Source: a virus. From it: a DNA stretch of 29,449 nt. Made by a program: the position numbers and the translations under genes. The notes beneath the pieces were generated by a model. It was not told the origin of the DNA. It worked only from the letters and a program-made list of their open reading frames with translations, and made no database searches. How positions within the stretch are numbered: position 1 is the first letter of the stretch; each line of letters begins with the position of its first letter. The stretch spans positions 1-29,449 of IMG/VR virus record IMGVR_UViG_3300027881_000055; one strand, given 5' to 3'. This document shows, piece by piece, positions 17,194 through 25,111 of this stretch.

Positions 17194-19638
17194 CTATTTA
17201 CTCTGTGCCTTTGGTTTCGGTTTAGCAGTCGCTGCCTTTTTCTCTCTTGCAATTTTCGCTGCATTGGCAGCGTCGTCTCGCTTCTCCTTGGCTTGAGCTG
17301 CTCTGTTCTCGCGCTCCTGTTTCGCTTTGGCAAGATAGTCTTCACGGTCTTCCTTGCTCAGCGCTGCCAAGTCCTGACGGTTGATGTCAGCCAGCGCCTT
17401 CTCGTCCATGCGCTCCATCTCTCTGGCGTGTGACTCATCCTTCCGTCTTTCGTCTGATTCAAACTGTTCATCCTCTGGGTCCATTCCGTCTTCCGGGTCC
17501 ATGATCTGGATTACCGGCACCTGTGCTGCCATCTGTGCGAGCTGTGTCTCGATCTCAGGTGGCATGGGCTGCTCTGGAGTGAACTGCCCCGGTTCAGGCA
17601 TCTGTCCACCGAGCTGTCGATTCATCTCCACCCAGTACTTGTATGCGAAGTGCTCAGCCATGTGTGCCTGCATCACCGGCCCGATCATTTCCATGGCCTC
17701 TGGTTGCAATCCATTGATGAAGTTCACATGCACGTCGATGTGTGCATCGTGGTCCTGATCAATGAATGCGTTCGCGCCCTGTCCCTGCAACATGCCCATG
17801 TTCTCGGTCACAGGATCAGCACGCACTGGTACTTGCTTCTGCAACAGCTCTTCGTAATCAGCCACCCGAATAGCTCGCAAGAAGCGCTCATGCACAGCCA
17901 TCTGGTTGTACAGCTGCGGATGTGCGTCACTCAGCTCAACCAGCGCTTGCCCCTGCGCGATGCGCTGCGTCGATGAGAAAATGTTCGGATCACTGATCGG
18001 GATAACATCGACACGACCGTCATAGTCCTGACGCATCACAACCGACTCAGCAGCTTCCACTTTGTATGGGTACTGGTCCGGCAGGAATTCATAGTTGAGT
18101 TCAGCACGGAGCTTGAACTCTTCAGCTGCCGCCATATGCAGGCGACGATGGATTGCTGAGAAGGGCTTGGAGCCTTGCTCTATGAGGGCGATGGTAGTAC
18201 CCACCGGACCAGTGTTCGATGCTTCACCCGTCAAGACCTCAGTGCTGGCAGAGAATGCCTTGCCTGCATCCAGCAGTGTCTCGAACAGCTTCGCCAGTGC
18301 TGGCGATGGGTCTTTGAATGGCGGCGTGTAGAAAGCGCGTGCCAGCTCATCTGCCGACATGTTCACTTCCTTGTACACACCCGGATCAATGTGTTCGTCT
18401 CCCGGCTTCATCTTCGCGTCGTTGGATACGTAGCCACCCTGCATGTTGGCAAACGCAGCAGAGTCCAACAGCGCCCTGATGGTGCCACTGGTTGCTTCAG
18501 CAACAGAGCCGATGATGTGCAACAGGCCGAAGCCGTAGAAGCCCAGACCCGGCAGGTATTTGTAGTGCGTGAACCAGATGCGCTTCTGCATCAGCGGGTC
18601 GTCTTCTTTCCAGTTCCTGCGAACCGACAACACCTCTCTGGTGGCCTTCTCCACGGTAACAATGTAAGGCAGTGGCGCAGCACGCTCGTAACGCTCTTGG
18701 TCAGATTCCAGCACCATGTCGCAATGACATTCGTATACGGTGTACACCGAATCGTCTGCGTGCATCTCAGCAGAACGTGAGTCAGCTTGATCCCTGTTCT
18801 CGTGCTCGCGATCATCCACCGAGTCGGTGCTGTACGGTGTGCTCATCGGCAGCTCAATCTCTTCCCAGAAACCTGACTCGAACAGCTTCTTCATCTCGCT
18901 GGTGTTCTTGAACATGCGGTGCGTGTAGCGCGGCGCACTGGCAAGGTCGGTAGCGATGTATGGCACGATGAAATCAGGTGACTGAATGTAGCGACTCACT
19001 ACCATCTGGCTCACTGAGTCGTAGTACGTCTTCTTGAAGGCCGAACCAGCCAGCGGCAGGTAGAACAACATCGAGTCCACCTGCCAGAAGTAACTGCGAT
19101 CCTGATCGAGAATCTGGTAGTTCATGTGGTTCTTGATGCGCTCAGCCTGATCTTCGACCTCACGTGTCATCTCACCGACGATCTTGGTCTTGACTGGTCC
19201 TTCAGAGGGGAACACCTCTTCGATAGCGCGTGCCTGAAACTGCACCACAGCCTCACCGATGAGTGGATACGTAACAGCAGAGGCACCATCGAAGGCAAGC
19301 TCTTCCAGCGGCACGTCATTCAAGCCCAGCAACTCCATGGCTTGTTCCATGCGTTGTTCCCAGTCCTTGCGTGACTCGATGTCTACATCAACCCACTCGC
19401 AAATCAGGTTCGCCATGTCAGCCAGTTCCTGCCTGCTGAGATCGTGCATGATGTTCGCTGCGTGCTCGTCGCTGTCATCCTGAGAGTAGCGATTCATGCC
19501 GGGGTTGAAGTCAACGGTCGCTCGGTTACCACGTCGAGACACCTGAGCATCACCAACCATGCCAGAGAACCCACCATCATCCAACGCTGGCATCTCCGGT
19601 GAGCGTCCGTAGTCTATGTCGTCTGATCGCCTTGCCAT
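17194..19638 (-). CDS. Portal protein
   Basis: The 814-residue product is a large portal of the type found in podoviruses such as P22-like and SU10-like phages. Visible features are SRKDWEQRMEQAMELLGL (about 88-105), AFDGASAVTYPLIGEAVVQFQARAIEEVFPSEGPVKTKIVG (about 118-158 in short pieces), YRYIQSPDFIVPY-type strands, PYIVTVEKATREVLSVRRNW, LPGLGFYGFGLLHIIGSVAEATSGTIRALLDSA (about 366-398) and MKPGDEHIDPG. The last hundred residues are a charged Lys/Arg/Glu/Ala-rich coil, which may be the crown or barrel. The portal is the dodecameric ring through which the terminase pumps DNA. CGGAG lies seven bases upstream of the ATG. Its neighbours are the terminase upstream and the head genes downstream, which is the standard order. 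Confidence 0.85.
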   Translation of the reverse strand: MARRSDDIDYGRSPEMPALDDGGFSGMVGDAQVSRRGNRATVDFNPGMNRYSQDDSDEHAANIMHDLSRQELADMANLICEWVDVDIESRKDWEQRMEQAMELLGLNDVPLEELAFDGASAVTYPLIGEAVVQFQARAIEEVFPSEGPVKTKIVGEMTREVEDQAERIKNHMNYQILDQDRSYFWQVDSMLFYLPLAGSAFKKTYYDSVSQMVVSRYIQSPDFIVPYIATDLASAPRYTHRMFKNTSEMKKLFESGFWEEIELPMSTPYSTDSVDDREHENRDQADSRSAEMHADDSVYTVYECHCDMVLESDQERYERAAPLPYIVTVEKATREVLSVRRNWKEDDPLMQKRIWFTHYKYLPGLGFYGFGLLHIIGSVAEATSGTIRALLDSAAFANMQGGYVSNDAKMKPGDEHIDPGVYKEVNMSADELARAFYTPPFKDPSPALAKLFETLLDAGKAFSASTEVLTGEASNTGPVGTTIALIEQGSKPFSAIHRRLHMAAAEEFKLRAELNYEFLPDQYPYKVEAAESVVMRQDYDGRVDVIPISDPNIFSSTQRIAQGQALVELSDAHPQLYNQMAVHERFLRAIRVADYEELLQKQVPVRADPVTENMGMLQGQGANAFIDQDHDAHIDVHVNFINGLQPEAMEMIGPVMQAHMAEHFAYKYWVEMNRQLGGQMPEPGQFTPEQPMPPEIETQLAQMAAQVPVIQIMDPEDGMDPEDEQFESDERRKDESHAREMERMDEKALADINRQDLAALSKEDREDYLAKAKQERENRAAQAKEKRDDAANAAKIAREKKAATAKPKPKAQSK

Positions 19639-19642
19639 TGGA

Positions 19643-19837
19643 TTACTCCGAATCTACCAGCGCCGCCCAAGCGTTCCAGCCAGCTGTCAACCGAGTGCTA
19701 ACCTCAGCTTCGGTATCGTAATGCTCATTGATCTCAGTTCGCTCCCTATCAACGATCATCATCCCGGTCATCTGGTAACCGAATGTTGGGTCCAGCGCCT
19801 GTATTTCTATCTTAAATACGTTGTCATCGTGTGCCAT
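19643..19837 (-). CDS. Small unknown protein between terminase and portal
   Basis: The 64-residue product begins MAHDDNVFKIEIQALDPTFG and is a mix of beta strands and a helix, with no recognised motif. Its start overlaps the terminase stop as TAATG, and its stop is four bases before the portal gene. It is very likely real given this tight coupling. It may regulate packaging, but no evidence shows that. Confidence 0.5.
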   Translation of the reverse strand: MAHDDNVFKIEIQALDPTFGYQMTGMMIVDRERTEINEHYDTEAEVSTRLTAGWNAWAALVDSE

Positions 19838-21495
19838 TATCGTGTCCCTCTGATGCCGCCATACGTGCGAACAGGTTTGTTCACGTGACGCATCAAGTTA
19901 TCGTTATCGTCATCATCATCAAGAAAATCAGCACTCCACTTCTTGCGAAGCCAGAGCATTGCCTGTGTACATGTGTCCGTTAAATCATCGTGATCATCAG
20001 CTGGATAGTTGCCACACTGACTGATTACTTCGCTCGCCCAGTTGCGCTTCACGTAGAACACGCAACCGCGCTCAAGGACAAGAGATGCAGCGTGTGCTCG
20101 CACGAACTTCGAGTCAGTGACTTTGATTCGTGCAACCGGCAAACCCGCACGCCGCAGCTCCTGCGCCAGAGAGTGACCAGATGCTTTCTTCTCGATCAGT
20201 ACCTTGTCTGGCTTCCACAGCTCTGCGGCTTGAATGGCATTGTCGCGCAGCTCTGGGAACTCCAGACGCAAGTTCATGCGTTCCAGAAGGATCAGGCAGA
20301 GCCGCTTCTGGCCTTTGTATTTCGCCGTCCACGGCAACTTCGGGTTCAGTCGCTCTTCATGTTCGAACACGCCCCACGTGGTACGGGCACTGAAGTCGGA
20401 CTCTTCATCCTCTTCGAACGCCGTGTCGTAACTCTGGATCACCATCTGGATGGATGGCAGTTCTGGCTCGGTCCACTCGCGCCAGTGATGCTCCTTCATG
20501 ATGTTGCCACCCTTGGCGCTGGGGTTCTGCTGAATCTGTGACTCGAAGCCACGCTCAGTCAGTTCCATGGACAGCTTGCGCATCTCTGCCTGACCAAAGC
20601 GCTCAGGTGTCAGTAGATCGTTCTCCTTGCTGCGCGGGTCAACGAAGATCACCTGCTCTTGCTTCAGCGGCTCGATATGATCACCGAATGAGAAGGCATC
20701 AGGGCTTGCAGGAACAACGCGATTCGACGTTTTCTTTGCTTTGGTCACACAACGGTTTGAGGGTACGAAGTACCCCGGCAGGTTAAGGTGAACCCAAGTT
20801 CCACTTGCGAGCACGTGCCCCGGCAAGTCCTGATGGTGACCACGCTGAGCGATGATCACACGGCCTAATTTCTTCGGATCGTTACCACGTGTTGACATGA
20901 CATCACGCCACCACTCGATAACACCTGTGCGTATGGTGTCGGAGTTAATCTCCTTCATGTTGTGAGCGTCGTCCACGACGATCCTGTCGCCGCCCTCACC
21001 CGTTGCCGTGCCACCTACTGACGTTGCCAGTCGGTAGCCATTGGCGTCGTTGTCAAATCGTCCCTTCTGGTTCAGGTCAGAGCTGAGCGAGAAGCAATCA
21101 CCGAAGTGCTCCTGATACCACGGACTCTGGATTAGCCTGCGACACTTCACCGAATCACGAATGGTCAGTGCGCTCGCGTAGGTGGCGAACAACCACTGCG
21201 TCGATGGTCTCCATGTCCACTCCCAGCACGGCCACATGACAGCCACGATGGTGGACTTCGAGTGTCGTGGTGGGATGTTGATCACCAGATCGTCAATGTC
21301 ACCCAGTGAGACATACATCAGGTGATCGCAAATGGCATCAATGTGCCAGCCGCACTTGAACTCCTTGCCCGGTTCCACCACGTGCCACGCCTGTCGCACA
21401 AACTCCTTGAGGTCGTTGCGCATCTGCATGGCCTGTATGTAGGTCCACTGAGCGCCTGCCTCATATACACCAAACTCTGTGGCAGGCATGTTCAT
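19837..21495 (-). CDS. terL: Terminase large subunit
   Basis: The 552-residue product has the ATPase and nuclease halves of a packaging motor. Walker A is INIPPRHSKST (73-82) and Walker B is RIVVDDAHN (171-179). The coupling motif is IIAQRGHHQDLPG (214-226), where TRWHEDDLxG is more usual. In the RNase H-like nuclease half, QSYDTAFEEDEESDFSA (354-370) supplies the first Asp, VLIEKKASGHSL (432-443) a Glu, and YPADDHDDLTDT (497-508) further acidic residues. The protein cuts concatemers and drives DNA into the prohead through the portal. The start overlaps the upstream stop by four bases. No obvious small subunit lies immediately upstream. Confidence 0.9.
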   Translation of the reverse strand: MNMPATEFGVYEAGAQWTYIQAMQMRNDLKEFVRQAWHVVEPGKEFKCGWHIDAICDHLMYVSLGDIDDLVINIPPRHSKSTIVAVMWPCWEWTWRPSTQWLFATYASALTIRDSVKCRRLIQSPWYQEHFGDCFSLSSDLNQKGRFDNDANGYRLATSVGGTATGEGGDRIVVDDAHNMKEINSDTIRTGVIEWWRDVMSTRGNDPKKLGRVIIAQRGHHQDLPGHVLASGTWVHLNLPGYFVPSNRCVTKAKKTSNRVVPASPDAFSFGDHIEPLKQEQVIFVDPRSKENDLLTPERFGQAEMRKLSMELTERGFESQIQQNPSAKGGNIMKEHHWREWTEPELPSIQMVIQSYDTAFEEDEESDFSARTTWGVFEHEERLNPKLPWTAKYKGQKRLCLILLERMNLRLEFPELRDNAIQAAELWKPDKVLIEKKASGHSLAQELRRAGLPVARIKVTDSKFVRAHAASLVLERGCVFYVKRNWASEVISQCGNYPADDHDDLTDTCTQAMLWLRKKWSADFLDDDDDNDNLMRHVNKPVRTYGGIRGTR

Positions 21496-22016
21496 TTCTG
21501 AAGCCCCAAGAACCCTGACACGGTGAGCAGCTTCTTCTGCACCCAGTGTCCAAATGTATCCACTGTGCTGTGATCAGCAGGGTCTTCTTCCCACACAGCG
21601 TCAGCGATGTTGTCGAGATCACCCTGACCAAGCGACTGTCCTTCGTTGACGATGAGACCAGCCGAGTTCGTTGGAATGACCTGCACCTGATTCTGATTCA
21701 GGAAGCCTGCTTCGATATCCCAGAAGTCGTTGTTGCTGCCCTCCAGCCTGACTGACCATTGAGCGTCCGGTGTGAATGTGTAGCTGTAGCCATTGAGCGT
21801 GGTGAGCGTGCGAGCGTAGGTCACGCCAGCCACCACCACCTCAGTGTTGTGGTTGTACGAGTCTGGCATCCAGATGTAAGCCTCACTCGCCAGCAACGCC
21901 ATCATCGCAATCCGCAACGCATCGGTGTCAGCCGAGTACAGTGTCCCGGTCACAAGCGTCAGATCAGCCTGCGGGATCGAGAATATCTTGGTTGCTGGGT
22001 CGAGAGTGATAGCCAT
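21492..22016 (-). CDS. Conserved phage structural protein (SIPQADLTLV family)
   Basis: The 174-residue product carries a strongly patterned sequence: IFSIPQADLTLVTGTLYSAD (11-30), then SYNHNTEVVVAGVTYARTL, then NGYSYTF with WSVRLEGSNN (about 75-95), and GFLNQNQVQVIPTNSAGLIV (103-122). These blocks recur in a family of virion-associated proteins of podoviruses and siphoviruses, often located near other fibre genes. In contrast to the typical place among tail genes, here it sits just upstream of the terminase. The C-terminus (140-174) is helical and ends in a short hydrophobic segment. Exact function is not known; tail or capsid appendage is plausible. Confidence 0.55.
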   Translation of the reverse strand: MAITLDPATKIFSIPQADLTLVTGTLYSADTDALRIAMMALLASEAYIWMPDSYNHNTEVVVAGVTYARTLTTLNGYSYTFTPDAQWSVRLEGSNNDFWDIEAGFLNQNQVQVIPTNSAGLIVNEGQSLGQGDLDNIADAVWEEDPADHSTVDTFGHWVQKKLLTVSGFLGLQK

Positions 22017-22372
22017 CAGTTGTCTTCAGGTGTAGTACTGCCTCCGTTAGCGAGCCATGACTGGCGCTCAATGTTCCACTGCGACTTGAACTGCTCCAGC
22101 TCATTGCGCATCGTGCCAACCATGCCGATGAACCTGTTGTTCTGCTCACACAGGTCATCCATCATGGACTTCAGCACCTTGTTCTCTTCAGCGATGCCCT
22201 GCACCGTGGCAATCTCACCCATGGTGAGCTTTGCCGTGCTGATGTCCCGCATCTGTCCACGCAACTCAGCCTCAGTCTTGCGGTCCTCTTCCGGTGGTCC
22301 ACGGTCTATGCCGTCACCCTTCCCGATTGGAACGCCGTCTGCGTCTTCTGTTGTGCTGCCAAATGTACTCAT
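22016..22372 (-). CDS. Coiled-coil protein; possible small terminase candidate
   Basis: The 118-residue product has an acidic, Gly/Pro-rich N-terminus (residues 1-30), then a long helix with heptad-like pattern (AELRGQMRDISTAKLTMG, GIAEENKVLKSMMDDLCEQNNRFIGMVGTMRNELEQF). The C-terminus is polar. No DNA-binding helix-turn-helix is visible. Its place two genes upstream of the terminase large subunit makes it one candidate for the small subunit, but the sequence alone gives no direct support; a virion coiled coil is equally possible. It is joined to the next gene by TGATG. Confidence 0.5.
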   Translation of the reverse strand: MSTFGSTTEDADGVPIGKGDGIDRGPPEEDRKTEAELRGQMRDISTAKLTMGEIATVQGIAEENKVLKSMMDDLCEQNNRFIGMVGTMRNELEQFKSQWNIERQSWLANGGSTTPEDN

Positions 22373-22375
22373 GTC

Positions 22376-24295
22376 CTATTCATCCGATTGCAATGTAACT
22401 GTTGCGTCAGTGCCACCACTGGCATCTGCCACTGTGATTCCTGTCTGCCTGTAGAACGGTGAAGATGTACTCTTGCGTGCCCAGCCAATCAGCCCTTGTG
22501 ATGCAGGCCACACCTTCGAAGACTGGATGATGCCGGTCGTCGCAGTCAGTCCACTGATCGGCGCATATGAAAATACTGGTGTACCAGTTGCTGGTGAGCT
22601 GATGCCACTGGTAACTGCATAGGTGAAAACGGTCGTGCTGGTCACAGTAATCTGTGCCTGCTTGTTGTAGTCATCAGGCTGTGCGCCACGCACCACAACA
22701 TAGTCTCCTGTCGCCAGACCATGCACTGCTGATGCTGTCAGTGTCGCTGTGCCAGCCGATGACGAGAGCGTGGTCACTGCTGCCTGATACGGGAACCCTG
22801 AGCCACCACCGTTGTCTGCTGTCTCGACCAGCACACGTGCCTGATCAATGGGGTCGCCAGCACTGTCCTGCACCGTGAACTTGGTGGTCGCTGGATCGGC
22901 AACAATCGTTATTACAACACCTGCCGAGTAGAAGCCGAAATTGCCAGTGCAGCCCACCAGATTGACGGTGAGCGTGCCTGTCGTATCCCTGAAAGCGAAC
23001 GTCTCATCTCCAGCCTCTGCCGTTGGGCTGGTGTTCTCACTAGCCGAGAAGTCTGTACCGAAGGCACATCCACGGAGCGTGATCGCGCTGGTCGGAATGT
23101 TGGCTCCAAAGTCTATCGCGTGATGCGCTGTGCCTGATGTCTTCGAAAACGTCAGGTCGTCCAGCTCACCGTCTGGATCGACGTTCAGGTCATAGGTCAG
23201 GCAAGCACCATTCGCAGCGCCGACATACTCACTGAATGAGCTGCCTGACAGGTCACAGCCGTTCGCGACAACCTCATCATTTGCGATGAATGCACAGTTT
23301 GTCCACAGGTCACCAGTGTCATCGGATGTCTCGATACCTACGTCGAACCCAATGAAGGAACACGAGAGCATATTGCACACGGTGATGTCAGCACCGTTGC
23401 CATCGAATGATGCTGATGCAGCAGAAGGGACAGTGAATGTTGTTGACGTAAAAGAGAACTCGCAGTTGGTTGCTGTCGAACTGCCGATCAATGCAAAGCG
23501 ATAGTAGTTGTTGGTGGACAGCCCACGGTCTTCCCATGAGTAGGTGACGAACGCCTCTGTCCAGAACTGATCAGATGCACTACTCGAATCACCGAGAATG
23601 ATGTTGCCTTGGATGCCGTAAACACCAACACCAAGCTCGCGGATAACACCCAGTGCCTGTTGGTTGGTGACTGCCCGGTCCAGCACTGCCATCTCTGCTG
23701 CACTGCCAGCCGCACCTGATGTCGTGCCACCAACGAAGGTGACGGCATCGCCGTTATCTGCAAAGCGAATGATGTCCCAGTAGCAGTTGGTGCCGCCACC
23801 CAGTGCTTTGGATAGCGTCTTGAATGCCACTCCCACTTCAGTGATTGCGGTCTCGTCAAGACTGGCCTCTGATCCTCCACCAGTGAGCGCTGTGAAGTTG
23901 GCTGGCTTGTTGGCAAGGTCGAGCAGGTAGCACTCCCACTTCACCGGACCATCGTCATGCCGGAACGCAGACTTGTCCGAGCCACCGACATGATAACCAA
24001 CGTAGTTTGTGCCATCAGTGACCTGAATCATGATGCCACCATTGACCAGCGTGTCCATGTTGCCGTTTGCCTGAACCCAGACCGACAGCGAGCCACCACC
24101 AGAGTAGTCGTCAGAAGTGATCGACACATAAGCGTCATGAGTCGCAGTGCTGACACCCATGCCCAGCTGGTTGGTTGCTTCAATCGCCACTGGTGCATTA
24201 GCTGCAACAACAGTTGCGCTTCCAGTCCAGCCAGTGTTGGCATCACACTCGTTGAGGATGATTCGTGCGGTGTCGTCTGCGACTGTCGTGGTCAT
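22376..24295 (-). CDS. Fibre-like virion protein with predicted beta-helix
   Basis: The 639-residue product is built of short strands rich in Gly, Ser, Thr and Asn. An N-terminal domain (8-185) reads like a carbohydrate-binding beta-sandwich (GSLSVWVQANGN, GGIMIQVTDGTNYVGYHVG, CYWDIIRF). A middle part (about 225-460) shows beta-helix-like short repeats (CEFSFTS, CNMLSCSFIGFDVG, WTNCAFIAND, LRGCAF, NLVGCTGNFGFY). Then a small domain at 505-560 has the common phage-virion motif HGLATGDYVVVRGAQPDDYN with FTYAV. The C-terminus is short. It overlaps the SPOUT-like gene by four bases. Structural and probably surface-exposed; substrate unknown, and depolymerase activity cannot be claimed. Confidence 0.6.
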   Translation of the reverse strand: MTTTVADDTARIILNECDANTGWTGSATVVAANAPVAIEATNQLGMGVSTATHDAYVSITSDDYSGGGSLSVWVQANGNMDTLVNGGIMIQVTDGTNYVGYHVGGSDKSAFRHDDGPVKWECYLLDLANKPANFTALTGGGSEASLDETAITEVGVAFKTLSKALGGGTNCYWDIIRFADNGDAVTFVGGTTSGAAGSAAEMAVLDRAVTNQQALGVIRELGVGVYGIQGNIILGDSSSASDQFWTEAFVTYSWEDRGLSTNNYYRFALIGSSTATNCEFSFTSTTFTVPSAASASFDGNGADITVCNMLSCSFIGFDVGIETSDDTGDLWTNCAFIANDEVVANGCDLSGSSFSEYVGAANGACLTYDLNVDPDGELDDLTFSKTSGTAHHAIDFGANIPTSAITLRGCAFGTDFSASENTSPTAEAGDETFAFRDTTGTLTVNLVGCTGNFGFYSAGVVITIVADPATTKFTVQDSAGDPIDQARVLVETADNGGGSGFPYQAAVTTLSSSAGTATLTASAVHGLATGDYVVVRGAQPDDYNKQAQITVTSTTVFTYAVTSGISSPATGTPVFSYAPISGLTATTGIIQSSKVWPASQGLIGWARKSTSSPFYRQTGITVADASGGTDATVTLQSDE

Positions 24296-24708
24296 TTGCT
24301 CGCCCTGTCATACAGGACAATCGACATCGCCTGATGCGGCCAAAGCATCCCCATCAGGTCACAGTCAATTCGTACTGACAGATCATCCTGCCCATACGTT
24401 GGGAACGGTGTGTAATTCGCCTTGCCGAAGACATACAAAGCATCCTCTGGGTGCTCGAAGTCTTTCAGCTCAGTCTCGCCGTTCTCGTCTACGAACACAG
24501 TGGTCAGGTGCGGCTTTGACGCAAGCACCTCTTCCACCGTCTCGTACTCATCAAGGAACTTGCACTGAATGCCAGTGACCGGGAACATAGTAAGGCGCTC
24601 GACATTGAACGAGCGCATCGCCATGCCCCAGTGTTCGATCTCTGTGATCGGCGCTGCCCAACCAAGCTCCCAATTTCCAGCTACCTCAATGATAGTGACG
24701 CTCCACAA
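24292..24708 (-). CDS. SPOUT (SpoU/TrmH-like) RNA methyltransferase-like protein
   Basis: The reading frame gives a product whose second half resembles the trefoil-knot region of SpoU-type RNA methyltransferases. HPEDALYVFGKANYTPFP stands where family members have a LVxGxExxG motif, and RIDCDLMGMLWPHQAMSIVLYDRA stands where IPM...SLNVSVAxAIxLYE occurs. The first half (ITEIEHWGMAMRSFNVERLTMFPVTG) fits the N-terminal strand-helix that holds the NxGxxxRxAxxxG motif, but that motif is changed. The start is uncertain: TTG at 24708 (138 residues) is used here; rare ATC/ATT starts at 24693/24690 follow GGAG, and an ATG at 24771 would overlap the sulfotransferase-like gene by 86 bases. Members methylate tRNA or rRNA with S-adenosylmethionine. 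The missing canonical residues mean activity is not assured. Confidence 0.5.
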   Translation of the reverse strand: MWSVTIIEVAGNWELGWAAPITEIEHWGMAMRSFNVERLTMFPVTGIQCKFLDEYETVEEVLASKPHLTTVFVDENGETELKDFEHPEDALYVFGKANYTPFPTYGQDDLSVRIDCDLMGMLWPHQAMSIVLYDRASK

Positions 24709-25111
24709 TCGGCAACTTGTACACTGGTCGCAGGTCAGCCTTGTGCAGCTTCCAGCCAGCGTACGCTCCATCACCATGACCCTCTTGTGTCCAGTCAGTG
24801 ATGCGTGGGTCGCTACACTGATCCACACAGATGACATCGAGTTCTATCATTTGATCCAGCGCATGGAGCTGACCCCACGCCATGAAGAACTCACCATACG
24901 GAAAGCTCTTCGGGTTATTCCTGCGACACCATGACCGAAACACATCCGCTGGCTCTCGCAGGGGCACGATGATCTCGCGCTCCATCGAACACCATTCCCA
25001 CAATCTTCCCCAAGGGAGCGTGGTGTGCGCATTATCTCTAACATCCAGCCTCTTCTTGAGAAACCGTGTACCAGAGTGCGGCACCGATACAATGATGGGA
25101 TCAGATGTCAT
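24686..25111 (-). CDS. Short sulfotransferase-like protein
   Basis: The 141-residue product starts TSDPIIVSVPHSGTRFLKKRL; the SVPHSGTRFL piece matches the 5'-phosphosulfate-binding loop of sulfotransferases (usually PRSGTT or PHSGTR). IVPLREPADVFRSWCRRNN (about 47-65) matches the 3'-phosphate-binding strand-helix (VRxPxDxxxSxxxR). Such enzymes move sulfate from PAPS to a sugar, lipid or protein. At 141 residues it is shorter than the usual 220-300, so it is either a minimal version, as seen in some phage genomes, or lacks the C-terminal part. It overlaps the 780-residue virion gene by 11 bases upstream and the SPOUT-like gene downstream. Substrate unknown; modification of a virion glycan or of the host surface is conjecture. 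Confidence 0.55.
   Translation of the reverse strand: MTSDPIIVSVPHSGTRFLKKRLDVRDNAHTTLPWGRLWEWCSMEREIIVPLREPADVFRSWCRRNNPKSFPYGEFFMAWGQLHALDQMIELDVICVDQCSDPRITDWTQEGHGDGAYAGWKLHKADLRPVYKLPIVERHYH

Noticed and set aside
22376-24295. Polysaccharide depolymerase (tailspike) assignment for the 639-residue protein
   Set aside because: Short beta-helix-like repeats are visible, but no catalytic motif can be identified by eye.
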